From Lolium rigidum (lineage: Eukaryota; Streptophyta; Magnoliopsida; Poales; Poaceae): DNA of 64,000 bases. The number at the start of each line of letters is the position of its first letter. The first letter of the stretch is position 1. Shown one piece after another: positions 54,290-64,000 of the stretch. The notes under the pieces were generated by a model. That model was not told where the DNA came from. It searched no databases and saw only the letters and a program-made list of their open reading frames with translations. The DNA lies in NCBI RefSeq assembly GCF_022539505.1, contig NC_061513.1, forward strand, positions 347,773,617 through 347,837,616, written 5' to 3'. The position numbers and the translations under genes were made by a program.

Positions 54290-56726
54290 CGTGAGAGTCT
54301 CTTCATGGATGGCGCATGATTTCCCTCTTACTAGTAGGATCTGAGAAGAATTATCTTGTTTGAAGATTGTACACTTGCCTTCGTCCAGTGAGAAAATTTG
54401 AATTATGTCATTGTCATGTATATATGCTTGGATATTGCAAGTGATTTGCAGTATGTGCAGGGTATTGAATCTTGCACCATTTAGGATCAAAGTCTTTCAT
54501 ACGTAAGTTGGTAGTGCTTGTTGTAAAAAAGACGAGTTTAACTTGCCGTACGCCTTTGCCTTCTCAAAATCTTTTTTCAGAGGAACGTGCTCTAGCTTTT
54601 TCCGGTCAAGCTCGTGAATTGTTTCGTGGAAGAACGGGTTGAAATCGGTAAAGTTGGCGTGGTTGCAGTCTGGCGCAGGTACAACCATCGGGCTTAGGAT
54701 TAATAATACTGTAGCAGGCCGGCCCATGTGTGCCAGCTATTTCTGTTTTTGGTAAAGATTTGTGCTCCACATGTTTCCCATTTTAGAAATATAATCTGGT
54801 CTGAGCCATAGCTGCCAAGTTTCCGAGATGAAAAGCCCTCGACGTCCCCGCGTCCCCCCCCCGCGTTGGGCGACTCAGGCGGAACCCTAGCGTCGCCGCC
54901 TCTACCTCCCCTTCCTCCGATCTCCCTCCTCCATGCCGCCGCAAGCGCACGCGTGCGGGCAAAGCTCGTGAAGCCCTCGGCGGCGGAAGGTCCCCCTCTC
55001 GCAGCGCGCGCGGAGGCGGTGCTGGATCGGTGCCGGTGACGATCGGCCGGCGGCGGGGCTGGTCGGTGGCCAGCGTGGTGGGATCCAGGGTAGGATCCGT
55101 GGCGGCGGCCTCGGGCGGTTGTTTCTGCGGCGCGTCGCGCCGGCTACCTTGGCAAGGGCTGCGGTGGCCGGTTGATGTTCGGCGATGTGGCCGGCGGCGG
55201 GGAGATCGCGAAGGCTGCGGATCCGACTTCCTCGGTGGTGTGGCCGTGCCTGGTTGTTGCCGGTGAGTCCTCTGCGCCCCCTCCTTCCGATGGCTCACGT
55301 TGGTGGCCTTCTTCGGTTTTGGGGGTGGCGGCGGATGACTTGTCGACGGGTTTGTGGCCGGTGGCGGCCTCCTCTTCCGCCGTTGAGGTCGACTGGCGGG
55401 CGGCGGCGAGGGGGCCTGCCGTTCTGCCTAATAAAGGTGGCAGTCCTAGGGTTTCTCTCGCGCCAAGTGAAGATCGTCGGAAGCTTCTTCCCACCGAGAT
55501 GGTTGGATTGTCGTGTTCCGGAAGGTCCTGCCGGCGAAATTCATTGTGCGACCAATGCCTGAAGATTGCTGGATTGGGCGTTTTCGGTCGGGCGCACCCA
55601 TGTTTTTAATCTGACCGTTTGGTTTCAGAGGGAGCGCTTCGAAGCTCTGCTGGCTGTTAATATCATGGAGCTTGTTTTCTTTCCATGGTGCTGGCGGAGA
55701 AGGTCATGAAAGCTAAGATCGGTGGAAGAGCAATGGTGGTCAGATCGTGGTGGTGAGATGGAATTGGCTTGGAGGTTTGTGACTTCAAACAGCGGCTTGT
55801 ATGTGGGGGCGACTGCACAGGAGAAGTTCAGAGTTCTATCTTTCAGGGTGAAAATCCAAGGTCTGGTCTTAATTGGTTGTGTGTGGCAATGTTTTTATTG
55901 AAGACATTGTTTTGAGAGGGAAGACTTTCTTCAGGGTGAAAACTTAAGATCTATGATCGGGCGACGACAGCGTTTGTGCACTGTTTCCTTCTTGGAGGCG
56001 TCGCTTATGGAGAAGCTGATCTTCTGGTGTTGTTTTGGTGGTGTCAGTGTTGCTGTTTCAAGTTTATCGATCTCTTTAGCGGGACTTTTCTTTTCTGTAA
56101 TTCTTCTCTTTTTTTTGGCTGTGTGCATCCTTTATGCCATTAGGGCATGATGTTGTTGTAGAGGCTGGGTATAATTGGTATCTCCGTGATATTAATATAT
56201 GCTCTTTATCGAAAAAAACTGCCAAGTTTCCGGTATAGAAGAAACGGGGGACCGGAGTCGGAGGCTGGCAAAAAGAAACAATAGGGTGCACATCTCTAGA
56301 TCGAATCTTATTCATCGGGGACGCGAACCCTGTCGTTTTGGTACGGTAAACCCGGTACGGTAATGATTTCGGCTCCTAAATCCTAAGTTTAGCTTATTGC
56401 ATTTTTTTTTTGTCAAAAACCCTTTGCTGTAAAACCATCTTGCGTCCACGTACCACCACCCTCACATGTATTGCTGAAAGATGCTCAGTACAATATCGTT
56501 AATATCATACAATAATGTACATTGTAAAATACTGCCATGTGTGATCTGGTTGTCGTAAAATACACGGTGCATGCATTATGGTAAAGTAAGTGCACTTGAG
56601 AACCGTCTTGTAACTAGCTGAATGCAAACCACATTGTATATGGAACGGCTAGTATACTGGAAGGACAGCGCTAATTCAACTGAAAAAAAGGTAAACCCAA
56701 AGCCCACATAAACAGCGACATAATCT
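54290..56726. other. Duplicated GST/prolidase intergenic region
   Basis: Homologous to 43169-44129 outside the retroposon at 54825-56218. Contains the shared 3' flank words, such as GATCGAATCTTATTCATCG at about 56301. Confidence 0.85.
54825..56218 (+). mobile_element. Non-LTR retroposon (LINE-derived or SINE-like), 1394 bp
   Basis: Flanked by a perfect 13-base duplication CTGCCAAGTTTCC (54812-54824 and 56219-56231). The 3' end reads ATATGCTCTTTATCGAAAAAAA, as in many grass LINE/retroposon tails. The 5' part (54830-55600) is GC-rich and the rest AT-richer. Frames such as 55172-55609 show no RT, endonuclease or other domain. It is absent from the homologous position in copy 1 (near 43655), so it came after the duplication. 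Confidence 0.85.
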
Positions 56727-58532
56727 CTAGTTCTTAGCACGCAAAGGCCAATGCGCGCCGGCCATCACCGCTTCGATTTCCCAGGTCTCTCGTGGGCAAT
56801 TTGTCATGTTCTTGCATCCTTGGGCCGTCACATACAAATTACTCTCAATACGAACACCACCAAACCTTTTATAATTTTCAATCACTTCCCACTTGAAGAA
56901 CTTTGAGGAAATTGGGTCATCTCTAACAGGCCCCAGCAAAGCATCGATGAAGTAACAGCCTGGCTCGACAGTAATAACCATTCCTTCTTTAAGTTCTCTA
57001 ATGGTTCGCAAGGCGCTTAGTCCTGGCTCCTTTGGCCTCTCTGAGCCTTCAGGGTAGCCTCCGACATCATGGGTGTCAATTCCAAGTAAGTGCCCAAGAC
57101 CATGAGGCATGAAAAGAGCTCCCAGCCTTCGAGCCATCATATCGCCAATATCACCTTGGATAATGTTTTTTTTCTCTAAAGATTCCAATATTTTTTGCTC
57201 TGCAAGCTTGTGCATATCAATCCATTTTACTCCCGGGCGCATGTGTGATATAACGGCATTATGAGCCTCAAGGACAGCGTTGTATACTACCGTCTGGTGT
57301 CTGTTAAATCTCCCATTTATAGGGTATGAACATGTGATGTCGGAGCCATAGAAATGGTATTCAGCTCCCATGTCCATCAGAGCCATGTCTCCGTCCACTA
57401 GTGTCCGGTCATTTGGAGCTGCAGCATGCCCATAATGCAGTACAGAACTGTTCTCTCCGGTAGCACATATACAAGTGTAGGAGCAATGTCGGCAGGCTCC
57501 GTACATGTAAGCGTGATGAAGAAAGATGCTTTCTAATTGAAATTCCTTCATTCCTGGTTTTGCTTGTCTCATAACCTCAATGTGTGCTTCCGAGCTAACA
57601 TCATTAGCGTACTGAAGGACGGCAAGCTCCATGTCAGACTTTATAACACGGCATTCAGTTATGATAGGATGAAGCGTGCTCGAGTCGGTGTCAAAGTACT
57701 TGTCCATGCCTTCAAAGCTAGCAGGTTTCGAGTAGTTTCCACTGTCGGTGCTCTTTCCATGTAAGAGGAAAAGAAGAGGCTTCCCATGCTCATCACTGAA
57801 CTGATTTTGCAAGACCTGTGCAAGCTCATCAATATAGAAGACCTTGTCAACCTTGTACATATCCTTGAAATAAGACGATGGCTTTATTTCACCCATCCAG
57901 ACAGCGTAGGCAGGTGGCAGCCTTGGAGCGAATAGGATGGACTGTCCGGAGGCGATGTCGACTGCGCCATAGAAGCCGGGCTCTCGCACGCCGAAGAGAT
58001 AGGCAAAGTAGCTCTCCTGCCTGAAAAGCTCGACGTGATCGGTAGAGTCACGAGTCCGCTCCTCGCCGCCCTGGAGGAGGACAAGGCCACGGAGAGGGCG
58101 GGTGGAGGCGGAGAGATGGGCACGGAGCGCAGCGACGAGTCGCTCGCGGTTGCCAGCGTGCAATTCCATGGGCACTCTGGGTGGAGCGAGAGCGGAAGAG
58201 ATCTGCTTCGCCGGCGTCTTCCGACGACTCGTCCGGTCGGCCACCGTCTTACAGGCCAGGCCCAAGAGACCCTGCACGTCGAGGATGAGGGTCATCAACG
58301 TGTCATGGTCCATTAATTCCGGGCGTCGAAGCGCTCCAGGTCGGGGTTGACGACATACGCTGCCGCGCGCGTAGTGACAGTTGCAGTAGTACATCGACGA
58401 CGCGAGTTTTGGTTTTGTGTCTGGAATGGACGGAAGAATTAAGCGCGTTTGTTGGCGGCTCGGTGGATCGGTAGCTGGAGCCAGCCAGGCAAAGGCAAAC
58501 CTCCTTGGAACGGAATTAAGGATGACCCCCAA
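56727..58532 (-). CDS. Xaa-Pro dipeptidase (prolidase), second copy, with decayed SKP1 remnant
   Basis: The prolidase part (start-equivalent Met at 58169; 480 aa) is about 98 percent identical to the copy at 44130-45998; I count about 11 substitutions. All five metal ligands are kept (DMGAEYHF, SDITCSYP, MPHGLGHLLG, VITVEPG, GGVRIES), with the canonical VEPG. Upstream, a SKP1 remnant remains (MDHDTLM, DVQGLLGLACKTVADR, KTP) but has lost the LAANYL segment and the whole POZ part. Homology ends at about 58407, and the frame then runs into unrelated sequence to 58532. The true start is unclear: 58532, 58313 (Met of the remnant) or 58169. No intron. No obvious promoter. Confidence 0.78.
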   Translation of the reverse strand: MGVILNSVPRRFAFAWLAPATDPPSRQQTRLILPSIPDTKPKLASSMYYCNCHYARGSVCRQPRPGALRRPELMDHDTLMTLILDVQGLLGLACKTVADRTSRRKTPAKQISSALAPPRVPMELHAGNRERLVAALRAHLSASTRPLRGLVLLQGGEERTRDSTDHVELFRQESYFAYLFGVREPGFYGAVDIASGQSILFAPRLPPAYAVWMGEIKPSSYFKDMYKVDKVFYIDELAQVLQNQFSDEHGKPLLFLLHGKSTDSGNYSKPASFEGMDKYFDTDSSTLHPIITECRVIKSDMELAVLQYANDVSSEAHIEVMRQAKPGMKEFQLESIFLHHAYMYGACRHCSYTCICATGENSSVLHYGHAAAPNDRTLVDGDMALMDMGAEYHFYGSDITCSYPINGRFNRHQTVVYNAVLEAHNAVISHMRPGVKWIDMHKLAEQKILESLEKKNIIQGDIGDMMARRLGALFMPHGLGHLLGIDTHDVGGYPEGSERPKEPGLSALRTIRELKEGMVITVEPGCYFIDALLGPVRDDPISSKFFKWEVIENYKRFGGVRIESNLYVTAQGCKNMTNCPRETWEIEAVMAGAHWPLRAKN

Positions 58533-60000
58533 ACGCGCGCCCCGTGTCTATCTCTATCGAGGAGGCGGTGATCGCGTGACCCGATCGCGCGCGGTTACCG
58601 GCTTACCGCCCGCGTGGCCGTACGTGCGTGACTAACTCGCACCGATCATAGTTGATGAAGAAAAAAAAAAGTCCCTGGAATTTCCCTAGGTACCGACGAA
58701 GCTGAATTAATTACCACCAAATGAGCCACCGTTAAAAAGAAGGAAGCTCCGCTTCATCAAAAGGAAAGAACGATCCCAGCGCGTTCCAGGCTCGCTACGC
58801 AAATTCCACCGCTCCTAAATTCTGGCCGCGCCACCTAAAATACTCTCTCAACATATAAATAAGACCCACTAATCTATACATATAAATCTACTCTCTTAAA
58901 ACATATACTACCTTCATTCAGCTAGTAATAGTACTAGTTAATCTAATTATTAACCAGCTAATAACCAACAACGCTTAATTCAGCAGTTCAAATATTTGGC
59001 CGACTTTCACAACTCCACGAGACAATTAAATACTACTAGTGCTCATCTGGGTCACACAACTCCACGATACATCTAATAGACTGAAAACACAAGTCTGATC
59101 CAAGAACTCAAGATTACAGATACCACGCAAATCCCAGGACAACTACTTCACTTGCTTCACTTGTATTGTATTACAACAAACTCTCCTACTCATGTCATCT
59201 GGAGCATGAATATTACAGCCACAAATCCTAACCCCAAAAAATTCCTCCAGTTTCATCGAATCCTAGCAACAGCTCTCCTTCTCTGATTGATTGGTGGGTA
59301 CCAAAGCAACAAAATGAAACCCACAGCTTCAATAAAACTCCTTCGACTTAAAGATGTCAAACAAAATCAATAACAGGCAGCATCAGCAACTCGAAGAAAG
59401 ATGTAGTCGACCAATCTGAAAAAGGCAGAAAAAAAAAAGGAACTTGCGTATATGTTGAGGGTAGTATCGAACAAGTATGAATTCTTAATAGCCACAGGTA
59501 ATAAGCAACACCAACAGCCATTTCTGTCAAAAAAAAGTTCAGAGTATTAATCAAGAGATCCCTCCTGCCATTAATAACAGCAATATCACTATCACAAAAA
59601 CGCTTAACGGTTGCACCAAATCATTCAAGTTATCACTGAATGTGCTAGTTAGTAGTTGAAATCGCATTGCATTAATATAAACAGAACAAGATCATGCATA
59701 TGATTTTAATCATAGGCAGGAAGTTGAGTCCCAGAACCACATGTGCATCACCAAAGAGTAGTTGCGTTTATCCCATTTCAAAATAAAAAAAATGAAGCAG
59801 GGTATAGTGCTGAATGTTATGGCCAGATCAACAACACTTGCAGAAACATAAAACTTCAGAAAGTTTCAATGCTAATCATAAAAATTTAATTACCGAACGC
59901 TAAACATGGCTAATGTTGCTAAACAGGTGCGCATCCTAATTACAGAGGACTCTAATGGAACCCTTAAGCTGACATAAAGGGGGAAAAAATCAACCTTTGA
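58533..60000. other. No gene recognised
   Basis: AT-rich, stop-rich sequence after a short GC-rich stretch (58540-58640). I find no protein domain, LTR or tandem array. Confidence 0.5.
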
Positions 60001-60620
60001 TCCTCCACGACATGGAGGCCTCCTGCACCAAGTCTCTAGTCCACGGACTCCTGCGAGGACGCCGGCCGTTGGGGGCATCACCGTCAGTGGAGTCCGGCAA
60101 GCAGGTGCTGCCAGAATGGTGGACCTGAGGGAGACCACCGAACAGCGCTGTTCCCCTGCTCCGAGGAGACGACCTCAATCTCCTTGCAGCGCGTGGAAGA
60201 CGACGGCCTTCCGCAGCTCGCGACTTGGCGGCCGACGCGTGCTGGTGGCCGGAGACACCTCGCTGGCGTGGAGAACTGCATTGGCCAAGCTGCGACGAAG
60301 TCCGGCCATCTCGGTGGAGCCGCGCGCATAGGTGCACGCGGGCGCCGGCAAACAGGCAGACCGCGGCGCCATGGTCCGGGCTGCGCTGCCTCTCTCGTGG
60401 TCAACGCTAGGGCGGTGGTATGGACGCAGGGATGGCGCAGGGGAGGAGGCTCAGGGCTGGAGGAGACGGGCGGCGGGAGGGTGCGCAGCGAGGGAGGAGC
60501 GGCTGCTGTCATTGGATGAATTGGCTGATTGCGTCGGGGGTTGACACAGAGGAGAATGAGGATTCGGGCAAGCTCATGCACGCCGTGGACACCTCTGCAG
60601 CCAGCCACCCTCCTTCAGTT
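60001..60620. other. GC-rich island, possible captured exon
   Basis: GC-rich and open in several frames on both strands (for example minus 60608-60084), flanked by AT-rich DNA and close to a MULE transposase fragment. No domain is recognised. A Pack-MULE-style captured gene piece is possible, but there is no terminal repeat to support it. Confidence 0.35.
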
Positions 60621-60807
60621 CCTTGCAAGACTCCCATCAACCTGAAAATTAAAATGAGGCTACATATCAGCACAGTAATAAAATAGAGCTCATAATTTAC
60701 ACGGCAATGCACTGGAAATCAACATCAACACTGCTGATGTAGCTACTTTTTTTCTTTCTTTTCTTCATCATGCTTCTTCTTGGTTTAATTACTGAACACA
60801 AACATGC

Positions 60808-61542
60808 CTACTGATACCACAGTTTGCCTACTAGCACTGTTAATTTGTTCCTGAAATGAGAGATTAGCACTGTGAGCATATTTGAATCAGATTCATCATC
60901 ATCATTTTCTGACACTACTTTTGCTTCTTCTGTCACTTCTTCATTGTTGCTTCTCTTCCTCTTGCCGTGGCTTGTTCTATCAGCTACACACTCCTCATTC
61001 TCTTCTTCAATGTTTGGACAAACAATTTGAATTGGTGTAGAGGCAACTGAATCTGAATCTTTACTAGATTGCAATTCTGGCTGTGTGTTGTTGCTAGGCT
61101 TAGATGGGCTGAAGGTCTGATCATGATCCAAATATAGACTGAAGAAATGTTATCCAATATCAACTAAAGTTATCATGAACTTTATGTCCATCTCATCTCT
61201 GATTTCCCTCAAACCATTCCTGGCAATTGTGAGCATAGGAATACAATAATGTACCTTCATTCTGCCGGCCATCTCATACCCTATTTCTTCCACTATCTTC
61301 TCAAGCATCAATTCAGACCAAGTGAGAGAATCGACATTATCATAATAGATAACATGGCCATCAACATATGATCTGTTGTTACCATTTCCCACAAAAAATC
61401 CCCCATGGTTGATCTCAATGGTGAAAAACATACTACATGATCCTGCACGTGACAACAATAATAGGGGTTCAGTTAACTGAATGAGCACTTTCAGTAAGTA
61501 AACAGTAAGATTCAGTTCGTCTACAGGAATTACACTCTTCAA
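60808..61542 (-). pseudogene. Mutator-like (MULE) transposase N-terminal fragment
   Basis: Minus-strand segments 61542-61150 and 61131-60808 encode FTIEINHGGFFVGNGNNRSY, a YYDNVDSLTW..L block, GYEMAGRMKVHYCIPML and a short-spaced REIRDEMDIKFMI. They are followed by a Ser/Glu/Asp-rich linker with KRKRSNNEE. This is the layout of the N-terminal domain of plant MuDR transposases. The two frames are separated by a stop or frame change near 61140, and the catalytic DDE and SWIM zinc-finger parts are not found. Confidence 0.6.
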
Positions 61543-62244
61543 TAAATCTGTTTCGGTTCAGAAAAACAACATTTTACCAGCATGACAACGTTATTCCATC
61601 CCTCGGCCAACCTTATGTTTCATCCACAATTTCAGTCAAATGGTTTCAGAGGTTGCACTTGCTCTTGTAAGAAGTTTCAGATTACAACAACTTTGTTCGG
61701 TGTCTTTTATGTAACCTGGGTGTAAATTTACCTGATGCATTATGCCAATATAAGTGGATAACAAACTATCTGATAAATCCGAGAAACATGTGAGGCCAAA
61801 TTTTGTAGGATCGATATGCAAACAGGTGTTAAATAAGTTTTTTTTTGATTTTACATAGCTTGTTCCGTTGATATATGAAACTGAAGTCAGTTATATGGTT
61901 GATGTCCCTCAATCCATTTAATTTGATTATGATATGTTATGTGCTCTGCCACGAGGTACCTCTTTAGTTTCAGTGATACACTAAAATAAGGTGTATAGGG
62001 CTCAACAATGCCGAGTTGAAATCTGGGCAAGAGCAGAAGTGTGAACCTTAAGAGAATAGGATTTCTAATGTTTTGCTCGGTCCATTTTTTGTCTCCTATC
62101 AACAATGTGACCTAGAGTCATTATAGAATAATAACATGTCTCTTGCATTGTAATTCAAGTATACTGCTTGTTCTTTTGATATGTGAAACTGAACGTGATC
62201 CATTTGTTCCCACAGTTGCACAAACTGAACATTGGCGGCGGCCT

Positions 62245-62375
62245 GGAGATCACATTACCTCTTCACCTCACTCATGATATGCCTGATTCAGTATTTTGGC
62301 GTTGGACTGAAGACCGTATGTTCATGGTTGCCTCAGCGTATGCTATTCAGTTTGAAGGAGCTAAGCACGGGAAGG
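62245..62375 (+). pseudogene. LINE reverse transcriptase C-terminal (zf-RVT) fragment
   Basis: Encodes MPDSVFWRWTEDRMFMVASA followed by YAIQFEGA. This is the hallmark of the zf-RVT segment at the end of plant LINE ORF2 proteins. Only this short piece is present and it runs into a tandem repeat. Confidence 0.6.
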
Positions 62376-62490
62376 AGCGTATGCTATTCAGCCTATGTTC
62401 ATGGTTGCGTCAGCGTATGCTATTCAGTTTGAAGGAGCTTATGCTATTCAGCGTATGTTCATGGTTGCGTCAGCGTATCACTCCTTTCCT
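62317..62490 (+). repeat. Degenerate tandem repeat derived from LINE sequence
   Basis: TATGTTCATGGTTGC recurs at 62317, 62394 and 62454, with TATGCTATTCAG and TTTGAAGGAGCT between, giving spacings of 77 and 60 bases. Confidence 0.85.
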
Positions 62491-62645
62491 AAACCCTCAT
62501 CATACCGCGAAGCACAAATCCCTCGCAAAACCGCCTGAAACCCGCCAAAATCTCTTTCTCAAACCGTACTGAAATCGTGACGGAGCCATAACTAAATCCT
62601 AACTAAACCGCTTCAAACCTAAATGTCTACCTCCGAATCAAATCC

Positions 62646-63029
62646 ATGGATTTTTTGTATGGCGGAAAGCTCGAGGTGAGGCCCTTACCGTACACAGGAG
62701 CCGGGTCGCCTTCCGGCCGTCGACGGGGAGCCATCGCCGCGGCGCAGCAACGGCTGTACTCGCTCCTGTCGCCCCTCTCCAACTTGCTGCCGCCGGGAAC
62801 CCACGGGAGAGAGGTGGAGAAGTACGTGCGAGCTGCGTCCGGAACGATCGGGATAAATACAACGAATTTCAGAGGCGTCCAGCATACAGGCAGATGTTTC
62901 AGGGGGATTTTTGCAACTATTGCACACCTGCAGACACTGCCAGTGGGTCCGGACACCATCCACGTCAGCAAATACAATGCCCTGCCTGGCCCAGTGACCG
63001 TCGCCGACGCTGCAACACTAATTCGATGA
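62646..63029 (+). other. Uncertain ORF (127 codons), no known domain
   Basis: Starts MDFLYGGKLEVRPLPYTGAG and is GC-rich in its first half. The minus strand is also open, so coding is not established. I do not recognise the product. Confidence 0.25.
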
Positions 63030-63262
63030 CCGTACATCTGTATTCTCTGTGTACGGTGACCAACTTGAGATTGCTCATTTAGTTTGATTACCTACGATGA
63101 ATTTTACTCTTTCTTGATTACCCAACGTCTGACCCGATCAAGGCCTACGGGTTAATTTGTTAATGGACATGGACTCCGACCCACGATTATTGAGTAAAAT
63201 CTATCAGTAGTACCGAAATCATTTTGGCCATCGTACATAGAGAATACAGTTTTACGGTCATT
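63025..63262. repeat. Inverted repeat pair, possible MITE (~238 bp)
   Basis: ATGACCGTA..CTGTATTCTC at the left end reappears inverted at the right end (GAGAATACAG..TACGGTCAT). The left arm itself contains ACCGTACA (63029) and its complement TGTACGGT (63050). Target duplication not found. Confidence 0.45.
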
Positions 63263-63489
63263 CTGTACGAGTGGGTGTGTCATGGACGGTCACCGGTGAT
63301 GTTGAAGCGGTGTATTTGATGATGTGGCAACTTGCATGATCCACTGTCACACTTTGTTTTTGCAAATAGACCCCAAATATACTAGAAACCGTCTATACAT
63401 AAAGGACCAGCTACCCAGTGTCCATGACAAATGGGGCACCGGTCAAAAATTACCTAGTCAACACTCAGTGTAAATAATCTTCCCCAAAA

Positions 63490-64000
63490 ATTAACCGACG
63501 AGTGGTAGACGCCTTCGGCCTGCCCCAGTTCCGGCTCACCGGGAGGATGAGGAGCCTGCTGGAGGTGGGCGACGTCTAGCATGCCCCGGCCGTCACCAAC
63601 ACCATTGTCCCGTCCGTCACCGCCGGGGGCGTATGCGCCTGTAGGGGCCTTGTCGCGGACTCGCACACGCTCGTCCACGCCGTCCACCGTGCAACTCACC
63701 GGCTTTGGCACCCGTGACCTTGGAGAGGTCGAACCAGACGCGACCGACAGACCGAGGTGGTCGTTACTGGCGCAGGCACGCTCGAAGATCTGGCCGCCAG
63801 GCAGTGGCGTAGCCAGTAGGTGTTAGGGTGGGGCATGCCCCACCCTAACATTTCATCTTTGCACATATTTCAGTTAGAGAAAAAGAAAAATTAATTTTTT
63901 TTAGCTCATATATACATAAGATTAGCATGGTTGCCCCACCCTAAGAAATTGTTCTAGATCCGCCACTGCCGCCAGGCCGCGCCCGCACACCACGTGCAGA
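63490..64000 (+). pseudogene. Decayed gene-like segment of unknown family, split by a MITE
   Basis: A GC-rich stretch reads DAFGLPQFRLTGRMRSLLEV on the + strand, then a stop (63578-63580), then further codon-like sequence. It is interrupted at 63801 by the hAT MITE and resumes at 63977. No domain is recognised, and the frame has at least one stop and one probable indel. Confidence 0.35.
63802..63968. mobile_element. hAT-type MITE (167 bp)
   Basis: Terminal inverted repeats CAGTGGCG...CGCCACTG, with a perfect 8-bp target duplication CCGCCAGG (63794-63801 and 63969-63976), the signature of hAT elements. Contains a perfect 28-base palindrome, arms GTTAGGGTGGGGCA and its complement (63822-63849). 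Non-coding. Confidence 0.93.

Noticed and set aside
55172..55609. 145-codon frame in the retroposon
   Set aside because: No conserved domain, several overlapping frames of similar length, and a GC-rich region in a non-coding retroposon.

Overview
This window is nuclear DNA from a grass, most likely a Pooideae (wheat, barley, oat or ryegrass group). The evidence is nested LTR retrotransposons with plant tRNA-Asp and tRNA-iMet primer sites, a CACTA element, MITEs, and a few plant genes with GT-AG introns. Species cannot be fixed from sequence alone. Element letters A-G are mine.

Layout. 1-9156: non-autonomous LTR element A, cut by the window edge, with a 2.8-kb CACTA element in its 5' LTR. A sits inside a dead Copia element B on the minus strand (9157-16446). 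16447-22379: AT-rich foldback-like DNA and two direct repeats, each followed by a CTGTAC-rich minisatellite. 22385-41926: short-LTR Copia C, split by two younger elements, LARD D (22640-29358) and gag-PR Gypsy E (31513-39765). All three carry 5-bp target duplications, so the insertion order can be read. C itself landed in the 5' flank of a phi-class glutathione transferase gene (42296-43168).

42296-58532 is the gene-bearing part. A block made of the GST gene and a convergent prolidase-like gene is duplicated in direct orientation. In copy 1 the prolidase is fused in one uninterrupted frame to an N-terminal SKP1 (POZ plus dimerisation) domain, giving about 622 codons. In copy 2 the prolidase is complete but the SKP1 part is decayed, and the GST is reduced to its last 19 codons because Copia G (51665-54231) lies at the break. 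A 1.39-kb retroposon with a perfect 13-bp target duplication entered copy 2 only. Between the copies lie Copia deletion derivative F (46666-47533), a Gypsy-like fragment with a PF04195-type ORF, and a probable LTR-like sequence.

58533-64000 holds no convincing intact gene: a MULE transposase fragment, a LINE zf-RVT fragment, a possible MITE, and a decayed gene-like segment interrupted by a hAT MITE with a perfect 8-bp target duplication.

The most interesting candidates are the SKP1-prolidase fusion, a spliced antisense gene in Gypsy E, the hairpin families of Gypsy E, and an unclassified small protein shared by LARDs A and D.
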